A program made the position numbers and the translations under genes. The notes under the pieces were generated by a model. That model worked only from the letters and a program-made list of their open reading frames with translations, searched no databases and was not told the origin of the DNA. This document shows, piece after piece, positions 50,626 through 62,589 of a stretch of 64,000 nt of DNA. Origin of the DNA: Sporodiniella umbellata (Eukaryota; Mucoromycota; Mucoromycetes; Mucorales; Rhizopodaceae); assembly GCA_025677835.1 (NCBI GenBank), contig JAIXMR010000015.1, forward strand, positions 269,050 to 333,049, read 5' to 3'. Each line of letters starts with the position of its first letter. Position 1 is the stretch's first letter.

Positions 50626-52503
50626 CTGTTTAACTCTACATCTGGATTTTGTGTTAAAAATGCTTCAACAATAACCAAAAAAAAAAAAAAAAAAAAAAGA
50701 CAACAAAAGGTTCTGACGGTTTTTTATTACAAAATCGTCTTCATTTATAAAGAAAAAAAATCCCTCAGTGACGACAAGCTTTGCGTCTTGAGAACACAAG
50801 AGATATCTATCGTTGTTGTTATTTTTTTTTTTTTTTTTTTGGCGACAAAATATACACAAATATACGCAATGTAAACAACCAGACTCTTTTAAAAAAGAGA
50901 AGTTTTGACTATAGAAAATATAGACACGTATTGTAGGTTTGAATATGGGAAAGCAATGTGCTATGTACGGGCAAATTTCCAAATACATGATGGTATTTTC
51001 TTCAATAAACGTCTCATCCTACTTCAGATAGTCACCAATTGAAGCTTCACATAAGAAATTGCAAAGATACTGGCCATGATAGAAAACGCCACTATGAAAT
51101 AGCCGATGGAAAATAAAAGCTCTGCATAAAACTAGATACCATTGGCTTACTAGGGCCCCTTGATCTCAGTACTATATTTTGCAGATTCTTTTGCCTTCCT
51201 GTATATTTTTCTCCAAGTTTTTGTTGTTTGAAAGCCATACCAAAGTACAGATAACAGTACGTATGTGTATAGGTTGAGTTACTGTATATATATTTCGTAT
51301 GGAAAGCATTAAATACCAAAAGCAGAAAAAGTCCATTTGCATTTATTTATTATTTATTTAGTAACTAATTTTAGCGCTTTATAATCCAAGATGCTGTAGC
51401 TAATACGTTCATTTACTACTACAAAAAGTGTCCAATCTATAGTTAAAGATCAATTATGAAAGGACTTTTGCAATTGTTGCTTTTATTACTAATAAATTAT
51501 CTTCTAATAAAAATGTCTTCTCCAGCTACTGTTTTCAAGCTATGAAAAGCTGAACAGCTAAGAATGGAACATATGAAACTACAACCAGTACCAAAGATAC
51601 TTAGAATACATACAGCTTGAGTAAAGGTATCCTTTTTTTTTTTTCATGTACATTACACCCACTGGAGTATAAAAAAAAAGCTGTATTTTGTTATATCTGA
51701 TAGGTGTTTTACATGGTAAAGAGCTAGCTGTGCATAGCTATTTCTAAAGATTATAGGAAAATGAGTAGCTAGTTTACAAAATAAACCATTTTCAACAAAA
51801 CTTTCTATTGATGATAAGTTTTTGAAAAAACAAACCAAAACTATGAGTGAAGTGCTGTGACTAGGCAATGAAACTTGGAAACCAAATTCTTTACAACAAG
51901 AGCCTTGTCTATAAGTACAGAGCTGTGAAATACAGACAGCTTAAGGGAGATCGATAGACTTTGACCATTTTTTTAATGGAGTGTTATCAATGAAAAGAGA
52001 GCTTAAAGAAATTTTGTATGCTCTGTTTTTTTTTGTTTTAGGCAGGAGACAAATCGATGGCAAAGTCGACACTAAAAAGTATCATATGATGTTACAAAGT
52101 AAACTTTATACATCAGCCCTACCACAGCCCTAAACAATCTTGCTGTGAGTTGGTGTTTCTTTAAACCAACAAAATATATTCCTTTTTTAATCTGTAACAT
52201 TCGTCTTGTTTGAAACGCGTTTCATTTCTTTGTTGTGCGCAATTTGATAAGAACAATAATATTTATTTTCTCATAAATAGTCTTTGGTGTTGGTTTCGGA
52301 GCTTATCTTAGAGCATTCGCTGAATGAAAGGAGTTTATCTTCAGCTAGGCACCCAGATGATTCTCCCTAGCGATACAGTGTTTTCAAAATCAACGTTGCA
52401 TTTTATAATACAAATCATACACAGATATGTAGTCTTAATTTTGGAAGTGCTTTATAGTAAGGTCAGAGAATATGAAGCGATTTGAGGATTTAAACGGTTG
52501 AGA

Positions 52504-52940
52504 TTTATTGAAAAGGCATCAGCAAAAGTAAAGTTCTGGCAGGTTGTTTTTGGTTTTTTCGTTGAGCGATTTTCAAAGTAGCAGGCATTTCTCGAAATTT
52601 GGACTTTCTTTTTAACAGCAATACACTATAAATCAAAAGGCTTTCTATGGGAAAATATTTGAAGAGGGAGGGAGTAGGATCAAGTCATTGTCTCTCATAG
52701 TGAAAACTCAATTGAAACAATCCTAGTCCTTTGTTGAACGGAAAATGAAACACGAGAACTTGCTGAGCAAAAAAAAAAAAAAACCTTAACCCAAAGAGCT
52801 GCTGAAGCTTGCAATAGTGTGTAAGCCGTTTATGCTGATGTTGATCTAAATCTCAGACTGTCAATTATCAAGACAGAGTCAAAGTAAAAATCAAAAACAA
52901 CCAGCCAGAACTTTACTTTTGCTGATTCATTTTCAATAAA
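52504..52940. mobile_element. MITE-like inverted-repeat element
   Basis: The segment 52504-52558 is the reverse complement of 52886-52940 with four mismatches in about 55 bases. The shared core is ATCAGCAAAAGTAAAGTTCT on one arm and AGAACTTTACTTTTGCTGAT on the other. About 330 bp of non-coding DNA separates the arms. The total of about 437 bp with long inverted ends and no gene is the profile of a miniature inverted-repeat transposable element, or of a transcribed hairpin. I see no clear target duplication, and the ends do not resemble those of the 36.45-41.06 kb element. Confidence 0.65.
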
Positions 52941-54662
52941 GCATAACCTGGTTTTTAGTCTCAAAGTACTTCCTAGCTTCACTATATGAGTTGCCATCAA
53001 TTATGTCCTCAGCCGAAGCTCAGTTTACCTACATTGCACAATATGTATTGACAGACTGTGCAAAAAAAATGTAGCCAGTCAACTGAATACACAAGTAAAA
53101 GGAGGCGTACATTTTGTATTGACCGTGAATTCCCTTTACTTGACGATAAGGCCAGTTTTGTTGGTTTTTAATGGTGTGAGATGGTCTCAAACGAGCAGAC
53201 CGAGTCCAGAGTGCTGGGTCCGTGAAAACGCTCGATACCTCGGCTATGGTTAGAAGGGACAAAGCACAACTATTATAGAATTTTAAAGCGGTCCAACAAC
53301 AGAAAAGGAAGACCATATACTGAACAACTTTACTAAAAAAAAAAAACATACATACATAGTTACGTTGTGCTGCTGGAAGCAGTGATCAAATTGTAATACC
53401 CGCTTTGCCACAATGGCAAAAGTTCGTATATTTTTGCTGCAGCCCACTTGTAGGACCTCAAGCACCCGTTTGGAACCCTGGAAAGTATATTGTTTAACAG
53501 CAACGCTGTGGGGAGCTACCAGTGTCCCCTAATGACAGGACTACGTGGTACAAAGTTTTTGAGCTTTTTGCTTTATTGACTACCCTGCTTGAGGAGCAAA
53601 TGATGATTGTTGATGAAGCGCATGTCGAAAAGAGTAGCTCTGTCGATATAACTAAGCAAGAATATGTCTTTAGGGTCTTATCAAAATCGTCTATATTGAT
53701 ATTGTTTTTCTTTCCAATTTAGTTAGCAAAGTTATTTTTAATTGGCTACAACATTGCTTCTTGAAAAATGCTGTAGCTTGTAATAAGAACTCACATCGGG
53801 CTATGAACTCTAATTGGTCTTATTTGCGGTAACTGAGCACATCCAATGAGGGAACCAAAAAAGGACGATAATGGCTTAGGTGTGGCTGTCCTGTTCATTT
53901 TTTTTTTTTTTTTTTGAGTCAAACAGGGTAAGCAAGAACCGTCGTGGGAGTGAAGTTTCTTTGGATAAGCAATCATAATTTACTAGAGCTGGTTTTAAAA
54001 GAACACAAGTTAACAACCTTATTTTTTTCTTTTGGAGAGTTCCTAACTCTATCTTTTGAAACACACACACATACACACGCACACATATACATTTATATAT
54101 ACATATGCGCTTTCCGGACCAACAAAAAAGCTGGCAATTCTAAGGATACACAAAGCGCAAATCAGAAGAAAGCGTCATGGGCTATGTTTTTTGTTGACTC
54201 TTTCTTTGCTTTATTCCTAAAAAAAAAAAAGAAGAAGGCCTTGGGCGGTATTTTTTTCTTTGTTTGAATTTGATTTTAGTGGTTTTAAAGACAAGCCCCC
54301 AATGTTTTTATTATTTGATTTAAAACAAAACCAAAAAAAAAAAAAAAAAAAGACTCACTAGGCTCTATCTTTGAGTACAATCAATAAATGCCTGAAAAAA
54401 AATACGGCAACACAAAACAGCTGTACGACATAAACCCAAGATAGATTTTTCTACTTCTTTTTGGAAGAATTTGGTCCGATTCAACTACCTACTATGTATT
54501 GAGATGAATAAACAAAAACATTAAAAGCTTCACTGGGCTTACAAAACATATGTGTACCATGTAAAGAGACTATTCTTTTCCAACGTATTTTGCCTAAAAT
54601 CTTTACTAGCAATTAAAAAGTCTTCATAAAAAAGCACTGTGTTTCTAGGATTGCGATATCTA

Positions 54663-54695
<33 letters not shown>

Positions 54696-55387
54696 AACAT
54701 CTCTTGTTACTATAGCTGTAGCACACTTTTTCCTAAGAAACAAGCCATGCTATAGCTTGGGTCGACCAACAGACAGCAAGTATCAAATGGATAGAGAGGC
54801 AGGCCTGTCGATTTGGCTTTTGATGTTATTTTTATTATGACACCTTTTTTTTATTATTATTTGATAATGACGCAAAGTAAATACAACTTAAAGGTGATCT
54901 TGTTTCAACTACTGTTGTCGGTTGTTGGCTAAGGAAATAGAGAGTCTTTCGCAAATCGTGAATAAAGACCACCCTTTATAGGTGTGTTTTTTTTTTTACA
55001 ACTGTTGCTCTAAAGAGCCATGAATCTTCCGAGGGAAGATACAATACGTTATCGTGTTGATAATAACAACAGTAATTTCTAATGACTGAATGCACACCCT
55101 TTACTATTACCTAATGTAGCTGTCTCAACCCTTCCATTGATATCCACTCTTTTGGAGAGGGGGGTATCCAGTGCGCCTATAGAGATAACCAAGAACCTCC
55201 TTTTCAACGACAGTGAGGCCTGGCACAGTTTGCGGACGGTACTTGACTACGTATGATGATTCTTTTGAACGCAAAAGATTCACTTGAGATCCAAAGGAGC
55301 GTTTTTAGGTTGATTTCATCATCCAACTGCCACCCCCACTCATTACAGTGTGATTTGACAGTCCTATCTTTTTGATATACTTTTTTC

Positions 55388-55487
55388 CCACCAATGAGAA
55401 ATTTTACGCACTGAGCTGATTAGGCTATTGGTCTGTGTCACGCCTCTTCTATAGAGAGAGTGTTGATCTATCATTGATGTTACACGT
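55388..55487 (+). repeat. Dispersed repeat, copy B
   Basis: Second copy of the repeat at 48800-48900, diverged but with the 20-base core intact and the same order of flanking words. Confidence 0.75.
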
Positions 55488-56005
55488 CTAAAATATAAAA
55501 GCTGCGTTTCTACTTTATAAAAAAAATTTTTTTTTTTTTTTTTTTTTTTGTATGTAGAAATGAGACTTCAGATCTTTATAGAGGATAAGCAGGGTGTGGA
55601 TCTCAAGTGACTCCTTTTTATAGGTAAAAAAAAAAAAAAAAAAAAGCAAAAGATAGTCATCTACACTGATTTAAGCGACGTTGATCCTTTAAAAACCAGA
55701 TTATAGGATTTTTGGAGAACGGCGATGGTGAGTACGGACAAATAAGGCAGCCAATTGGTCATAATAATTGTTCAGTGGGTCTGAAATTAAAAACACACGT
55801 AATCCTATTCACTTACTTTTGACTGGCATTGAACCTGTTTTTTTTTTTTTTTTCAAAAAAAAGAAGTTTCCTTTAGAAACTTTGTGGCCTTCATCTTCAA
55901 GAATGTTTGTTGCCTATCCCCTTTTATTTGCAGAATGCCAGTTCGAAACCGAATCTATTCTAAATAAAGAAAGAAAACGGGGTCCCACTACCCACTGAAG
56001 CCCTT

Positions 56006-56569
56006 GTGGTAGAGACCGTTCTATATCCATCCCAGAGAAACTCGTTTTATTTATTTATTTTTAGGAATTTTCACCCAAAATTATTTAGGTTGGGAGAATG
56101 GACTGCTAAAATACCCAAGTTAGGGAGTGCAATCACAAAGGGTTTGTTATCCGCAGTGGTTTTTCGATTACCGATAGGGGATGGAAGATTTCAAAATGCT
56201 CCCAATTCCAAAGTAATTGGTATATTTTTGTGTAAGACTCTAGACATACACACATACACACACACACACATGAAGCATCACACGCTCTCTTTTTTCGACT
56301 TTTTGACTTACTTTTGCCCTTTTTCTTGTTGGATGGAATTCCCTGGCCCTGATTTTCAAGTGAAAGGAGATATCAGCGACTTTCCACTATCAGCTGTCTC
56401 CCCAGCACGTTTTGAAAAATCATTGCTTCCAGATTTAAAACAGCGAGAGCCTTCATTCCACCCAGCCACGGTGCTATTGCGTGTCATGCTTCTGAAAGAC
56501 AACGGAAAAAGCCAACGTGCATCTACGTACTTTTCAGTACAGCTACATCTCAGCCATGTTTCTTTATGA
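56006..56569 (+). other. Unrecognised reading frame of up to 187 residues
   Basis: An open frame runs through 56006-56569. Its second half (about 56330-56569) is richer in G+C than the surroundings and reads as plausible protein (FPGPDFQVKGDISDFPLSAV), whereas the middle contains a CA repeat. No family is recognised and no splice partners were found. It may be a decayed gene or chance. Confidence 0.2.
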
Positions 56570-57399
56570 TTTGCATTGTTTTGCTTAAATTCAGTCATCG
56601 ATATCATTAAAATCAAAAGCGTAGTGCTTTGAAGTACATTTTATTGAAAAAAAAAAAAAATTTTTTTCTTTACTAACAAGAGTTTATTTTTTTAATTGTC
56701 TAAAATGATGGCACATTGTATAACAACAGTGAGGGTGCTAGCTTATAAAAGAAGAGGTCATCATATTGATGTTGAACAAATCACGGTGAAACAAAGTCAA
56801 TAGCTATGTTATTTATACAGTTTTACAATAGCCATTCCAAAGTGGCGCGTGTTGACCCTTTCAAAAAAAAAAAAAAAAAAAAAAAACGCACTGATCTTTT
56901 AGAGGGGCGCTTATGAATCGTATTGACGGCCAAGTGATTTTTATTTATTTTATTTTTTTCGAAATCAACTCCTCATATCTGGAGAAAGTTCCCCGTAAAA
57001 AAAAAAAAAAAAAAGAAAAAAAAAAACCCTAAAAAAGAATAATTAAAAAAAAAAAAAAAAAAAAAAAGGCTTTCTTCTCAAATACTGGGTTGAATGAAAT
57101 CCAGGGTAGTATAGAAAGAGTCTAAGCCTCAAAAGCACGTCTACAGCGCCTCTCCTTTTGTTTACATCACCGAAGCTTCTGCTTTCTCTTTCTCTTTTGG
57201 GGGCGATAAGCTTTGCCAATTGTTTTGGATACAAAAGCCCTGTTGGCACTCAGCTCGGCGGACAAGCGCAAGCTCTGCGACTGTAACGCCATTGGCCAGT
57301 GGCAAATAGCAGATGACAGGTCAGGGCCCCCTTCCTCCTAATGCAAATATGTTTTCCGCTTAAAAATTTTTTTTTTTGTAACCAGAGTAGATCAGTTAA

Positions 57400-57400
<1 letters not shown>

Positions 57401-57436
<36 letters not shown>

Positions 57437-57443
57437 GTGTGTG
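57401..57443. repeat. (GT)n microsatellite
   Basis: GT repeat, partly interrupted, directly upstream of an A run; a (CA)n lies similarly at 56251-56271. Confidence 0.85.
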
Positions 57444-57920
57444 CAATCTCCAAAAAAAAAAAAAAAAAAAAAATTTAAATGCTTGCTTTTTTTCTTTTTT
57501 TTTTGATGTTTGTTTTTCTTTTTTCTTTTTCCCTTTTATTCTTAATTGCTGTATAATTAAAGCCTGTCAATTCATATCCATCTCTTCCTTTTTCTTTTTT
57601 TTTCCCCTCTTTAACTTTGGTATGATTTCTTTGCGTTTACAAAAGTGCAATTACAATTATCAGAGTAGAATTTAATACTTTGCCCCTACACACACAAAAA
57701 AAAAAAAAAAAACCAAAAACACCAATAATAATAACAATAATAATAATAATAATCATCATCATCATCATCTTTCCCAACTGACTGTATAAAAAAACAAAAA
57801 CAAAAAAACTTGCCCCCCCTTTTGAAAAAAAAAAAGACTACCCCATCCCTCCTATATATTACACCTCTCTTTACATATCTTCTCTTTATATACACACACA
57901 TCTCTTAGATATCAACCAAA

Positions 57921-59094
57921 ATGTACATCAAAGGTTTAAAATACGCTTGCTCCTCTTGTATCAAGGTAAAATCCTATTGGTCGATAATAATAATCCTAAT
58001 TTTTTTTTTTTTTTTTTTCAGGGTCATCGTTCTTCGAGCTGCAGCCATACAGATCGCCCATTATTTGAGATCCGTAAAAAAGGTCGACCTGTTTCGCAGT
58101 GTACTTTTTGCAGAGACCTTCGCAAAACCAAACAAGTCCATATCAAGTGTGTCTGCACTAACAAAAAAGGTAATTTCCGATTGGAAAAAAGAAAAAAAAA
58201 AAAAAAAAAAAGAGAGAGTATTGACCTTGCTGTGTAGAAAACCAACCACCTATTTTAATTTATCAAAACAGCAATCCTACATGTTCCGCCCATAACAACA
58301 TCCAGAGCTCTCAAGGGGATAGCTGTACTTGTTCTATTGTGACCGATACGTCTGCTGTTTCTCCATCTGGGGGCGAGTCACCGATTGAGCCCAGAGCCAG
58401 AGCCGAAGAACCTCCCTATTCTTGGGCGCTGGTCACCTCGCCATCCCAGTCTCAACAGACCGAGTTTCCCTCGAGCGGCTTTACCGAACCGGCGGTGATG
58501 GATGATCAGCAACACCTTGGCTTTGTCTTTCACAAACCGCCGAGTGCCCAGCGCATCCTGGATGGCCAACCCCGAGTCGCTCGACGCCGCTCGGGCAAAA
58601 AGACACCCAAGCTATCTCCAGCACATGGACTATCCACGCCGCCCCTCTCGTCCGGGGTTGAGGCTATGCCGTTAGACTATCCTAAGCAACCGCTCGAGGC
58701 CCTACCCGAGAGCTGGGCTAACGCCGAAGAACTTACCGCGATTCTTAACACCATGTTTGAACGTGAGACACCGTTGCCCACCCCGCGCTCTCACTGCGGT
58801 AGTTTCAATACCCACTGCTGTCAACCGGTCTCTGAAGGCGAATCGGTCGTCATCACCATCACTCCTCTGGCTCATAGCAAAGACCCCCACCTTACTACCA
58901 CCCGGATCATCACTTGTTACTGTGGTAGCCTTTGTACCTGCCCCGGTTGCCTGGTGCATCCAAATCACTTTTTTTTGGCAAACGATCCTTATTCGGGTCC
59001 ACCCCTCCTTAACTCTTCTGCTTCCTCTTCCTATGGCTCGGATGAAGAGGATATGGCTTCCATTTACAGTCATAACATCCACTTGACCTTTTAA
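57921..59094 (+). CDS. Copper-fist transcription factor (Mac1/Cuf1/Ace1 type)
   Basis: Exon 1 (57921-57965) and exon 2 (58022-58169) encode the copper-fist DNA-binding domain: MYIKGLKYACSSCIK, then GHRSSSCSHTDRPLFEIRKK, with KGRPVSQC, CTFCRDLRK and HIKCVC, including the minor-groove-binding G-R-P motif and zinc-binding Cys/His. The third part (58272-59094) has a Pro/Ser-rich middle and a C-terminal CYCGSLCTCPGCLVHP, the C-x-C cluster that senses Cu(I) in Mac1/Cuf1. Such factors switch copper/iron uptake genes or metallothioneins with copper level. The join between exons 2 and 3 is one base out of frame with the apparent GT-AG sites; an error in the A6 run at 58162-58167 or a missed splice site would explain it. 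Coding G+C is markedly higher than in the first 50 kb. Confidence 0.85.
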
Positions 59095-59108
59095 TTGTAA
59101 ATAACTAC

Positions 59109-59114
59109 AATAAA
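59109..59114 (+). terminator. Polyadenylation-like signal of copper-fist gene
   Basis: AATAAA lies 14 bases after the stop codon. Confidence 0.45.
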
Positions 59115-59247
59115 TATATATACACTTGCTTTTCTATCACATACTTTTTTTTTTTTTTTTTTTTTGGGTAACACCAGTCACAAGCCCGACATGTGGGCTG
59201 CTCCCCCATTTTGATGACAAACGACTCTTTTCTTTATTGAATTGACA

Positions 59248-61004
59248 ATGTCAACCCCAGCCAGCACTGCGATTCTAATTCAATCCTTACAAAACACAAT
59301 CAACAATACGTCTAGCATAATCCAATGTCTAATGTTCATCGTCTGTTCTTTCATGGTGGTTGTACCTATTTACGCCCTTCTCAAAACCGATCCATCCGTC
59401 TTTCTAAAGGTTTGCTCCAAAAGAACCTTGGACCAAATCAGCTATGCGCTCTCCACTGGCTTATTTCTAAGCTCAATAAACGACGATGCGGACGGTACGG
59501 AGATTATTTCCAGCAACGACATCTGTCTATCGCCCATTCACGATAAGGCGCTCGTTTCCGGTCTAGTGAACACAGGCAACACCTGTTTTCTGAATTCAGT
59601 ATTGCAGGTAAAAAGCCACGTTCGAAAGCCTTGTGTCGAATAACGAGTGCTATAGTCGCTTTCCTCACTACCCGAATTCCATCAGTATCTCTATCAGATC
59701 AATCAGCTCTGTCCAGCCCTGTTCACCAGCCAATCGTTATTGAAAACCTTACGACTCTTATCGCGATCTTCAGATACTGTCTTTCGACCATCCGAGCTTG
59801 TGGCTTCCCTCTCTAGCTGTTTGATCAACAGGGAACAGCAAGACGCACAGGAACTGTTCCAAATCATTTCCACCGCCCTGGACAACGAAAACGACCTGGC
59901 CAAAAAGCAGAGACCTTTGGGTGAAGTTTTAGAGAACCCTTTTACTGGTCAATTGGCCAACCGACTCTCTTGTATGCAATGTGGATATACTGTAAATAGA
60001 CTGTGCATCTCTTTTATAACCTCTACTGACTCTTTCTCTCTTTTTTTTTTTTTTTTTTTTTTAAAAGGAAGCCATCCGTCAATTTCCTTTTAACAACGTA
60101 CAGCTCACACTTCCCAACCAAGTAAGTGACCTCATCATCTTACCCATTGTGTTCTTATTTCTCTTTCCCCCCCCCCTTTTTTTTACAGGAAGCTACCACT
60201 CTGGATGACTGCCTTCAGCAACTCACCACCATAGAATTCTTAAACGATGTGACATGTCGAAAATGCACGTTGATTGACAGCCTACATCGCACCCAGACCC
60301 AACTCGAGCAGAGTCCAACCGATCCTGCCTTGTTAAACCTCCAACAAGAACTGGAACAAAGATTAGCCCAGGGCCAACTCGAGCTTGACACGGGCTATAG
60401 CACAAAAGGACTGTCCAGTAAACATGCAATGTTTGCCAAACCGCCCAACATACTCTGTCTTCATATCGCACGTTCTGCACTTCATCCAGGCACAGGCGAG
60501 GTCTACAAGAACACCTGTCGAGTGAAATTTCCCGAGTTGTTGGACTTGAGTCCTTACTGTACCCATGGTACCTTAAACACCACCGAACCTCATCTGCCTA
60601 TCTCTCTACATCCTCCGCCGCCCATGCGTTACCGACTGATGAGTATCATCGTCCACTACGGCAGCCATCACTTTGGTCACTTTGTAGCCTACAAGCGAAG
60701 GCTGGTTGCCGATCAATGTCACTGCACACACTGCCAACACGACCGTACTTTACTCAGGCACCATGAATCAGACTGGTTTAAAATCTCAGATGAACAGGTT
60801 CAACCTTGCACGCTGGAGAACGTACTTGCCGCTAACCCTTACATGCTACTCTACGAAAGAATACCCACCCAGTCTCTCGCCCCACCCTCTTCCCCACCCC
60901 TCACTCCTTTATCCTCTTCCTGTGCTTTCTATCCCCCTCTCTCAAATCCTCAAAAAAGACCTACAAAACCTCTCTGGTCAGATGCTCCTCCTGTCGTCTT
61001 TTAG
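59248..61004 (+). CDS. Membrane-anchored ubiquitin-specific protease (Ubp16/USP30-like)
   Basis: Four exons (59248-59607, 59656-59991, 60068-60121, 60189-61004) close to 521 residues. One hydrophobic helix lies at about 25-45 (IIQCLMFIVCSFMVVVPIYA). The Cys box is GLVNTGNTCFLNSVLQ with catalytic Cys about 113, then REQQDAQELFQII. Two CxxC pairs (CMQCG and CRKC) form the zinc ribbon. The His box is YGSHHFGHFVAYKR and the third residue lies in SDWFKISDE. This is a peptidase C19 deubiquitinase. An N-terminal membrane helix before the catalytic core matches yeast Ubp16 and human USP30 on the mitochondrial outer membrane, but ER or peroxisome placement is possible. The C-terminus is Pro/Ser-rich. 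AATAAA lies at 61016-61021. Confidence 0.93.
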
Positions 61005-61136
61005 TCTGTGTAAATAATAAACTCTACATTGTCTTGTATCATCTGCTTTTTAAAAAAAAAAAAAAAACTTTAAAAAAAAAATATAATGATTTTTCAAACC
61101 TTTTTCTTTCTAACGCTCCCTAGAAAAAAAAAAAAA

Positions 61137-61909
61137 ATGACTCAAGAATTCAAAGTGGACATAACCAAGGCAGTAGGTCATCAATACAAACCCGAAGTGG
61201 TAAGACATGCTTTCCTTTGGCTTCTTCTGATAGTGTCTAGGTAGCGTGCAATCGACGAGACTATATCATGTACGCCCTTTCTGTAGGTGTGCCTGAGGAT
61301 GAGCTTGGATGGCTTTATGAACTGGGTAAAAATACTAATAACAATAAACAGAGCGATGATTAACGAATCAATATGCAGACGATGATTTTGGACCGTTGCC
61401 TACATATCCTTTATGCTTGACTTTAAAAGATGAAAGCTCAGATGTCAATTCGTTTATCGAAAGGTTTCAATCCGCAGGGTCTATCCCAGGTATTCCTGAT
61501 ATGGATTTTAACAAGATGGTGCATGGCGAACAGTCAATCCATGTCATCCACCCTTTCCCTGTCCAAGGCGGTCGGTTCAAGTCCGTCAAGACCTGCAAAG
61601 GAGTCTACGACAAAGGCTCGGGTATGGTCATGGAATTTGTCGTGGATCTTTTTGGTGAACAAGACGGTGTTCATTATGTATCCATGCAATCCTCCATGTT
61701 CATTCGCGGTTACGGTGGATGGGGCGTAAGTCGCACATTGTCCAAAAGATTGAAAAAAAACATGACATAAACTTTTTTTAGGGCCCCAAAGGACCTTCCG
61801 CTGTCTCTCACACACCCCCACCACACCAACCACCCCATTTTGTTGATACTTTTGTCACCCAAAAAAATCAAGCGTTGTTCTATCGTCTGTCCGGGTAAGT
61901 CTTTAATCA

Positions 61910-61943
<34 letters not shown>

Positions 61944-62306
61944 GTATATATTCATTCGTTTTCCTTTAGGGATTTTAATCCCCTACACGCCGATCCTAAT
62001 CTGGCTCCCCTCGTAGGTTTCCCCAGACCTATCCTTCACGGCCTCTGTTCTTATGGCAAATGTGCACACGCCATCACCAAACATTTTGCCAACAATGACC
62101 GCTTGCGATTCAAAACCATGACTGCTCGTTTCGCTCAACCCGTTTTCCCAGGAGAAACAGTCGAGATTGCCATGTGGGAAACCACCAGTCCCGATCCTTC
62201 CCTCATCGCTGTCTTGTTCCAGGCAAAAGTCAAAGAAAGAAACGTACTGGTTCTCACCCAAGGCTATGCTACCCTTTACAAAATCAATAAACAAGCCAAG
62301 TTGTAA
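61137..62306 (+). CDS. Peroxisomal enoyl-CoA hydratase 2 (MaoC double hot-dog)
   Basis: Five exons (61137-61199, 61241-61325, 61379-61725, 61782-61894, 61970-62306) close to 314 residues. The N-terminal hot-dog half has NRRDYIMYALSVG and FGPLPTYP. The C-terminal half carries the hydratase-2 motif YRLSGDFNPLHADP with the catalytic Asp/His pair at about D204 and H209, followed by FPRPILHGLCSYG. It hydrates trans-2-enoyl-CoA to (3R)-hydroxyacyl-CoA in peroxisomal beta-oxidation. The last residues AKL are a PTS1 peroxisome signal. In yeast Fox2 and human HSD17B4 this domain is fused to a dehydrogenase; here it stands alone at the usual size for a free hydratase 2. A (CA)n(TA)n tract lies in the last intron. 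Confidence 0.95.
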
Positions 62307-62536
62307 AAACACTTGAGACACTCTGTGTTCTCTTTCCATTCACCTTGTTTTTCCCCATGCCCATCTCACAGCACTTTTGCTCAGCACCTCAGCTATATCC
62401 TACCTCTAAGACCTTGACCCCTTTTTTTCTAAACATTATATGCATACACTGTTCTACAGATACCGTCAAATATATAAGAGAGAGATACTATATACACTAC
62501 AAAAGTAAAACGATACTATCTATATATAGATATAGA

Positions 62537-62567
<31 letters not shown>

Positions 62568-62589
62568 TTGTTTTTTTGTTGGAAAGGAA

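Larger units (their letters stand above)
46860..57920. other. 11-kb AT-rich region without recognised genes
   Basis: Between the SPX transporter and the copper-fist gene I find no family motif on either strand. Frames are short and homopolymer-driven, except one unrecognised frame at 56006-56569. Content includes many A/T runs (for example 48170-48186, 50680-50698, 54661-54697, 55534-55549, 57042-57067), GA, CA and GT microsatellites, one long inverted repeat (52504-52940) and a dispersed ~100-bp repeat (48800-48900 and 55388-55487). The sequence is not extremely biased, so old transposons or non-coding RNA genes are possible but cannot be shown. Confidence 0.55.

Noticed and set aside
56006..56569. 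187-residue reading frame as a definite gene
   Set aside because: No family, no splice signals, and a CA microsatellite runs through it; kept only as an unrecognised frame.
58702..59082. Long frame antisense to the copper-fist gene
   Set aside because: It is a shadow of the G+C-rich sense coding sequence, and the sense strand carries the family motifs.
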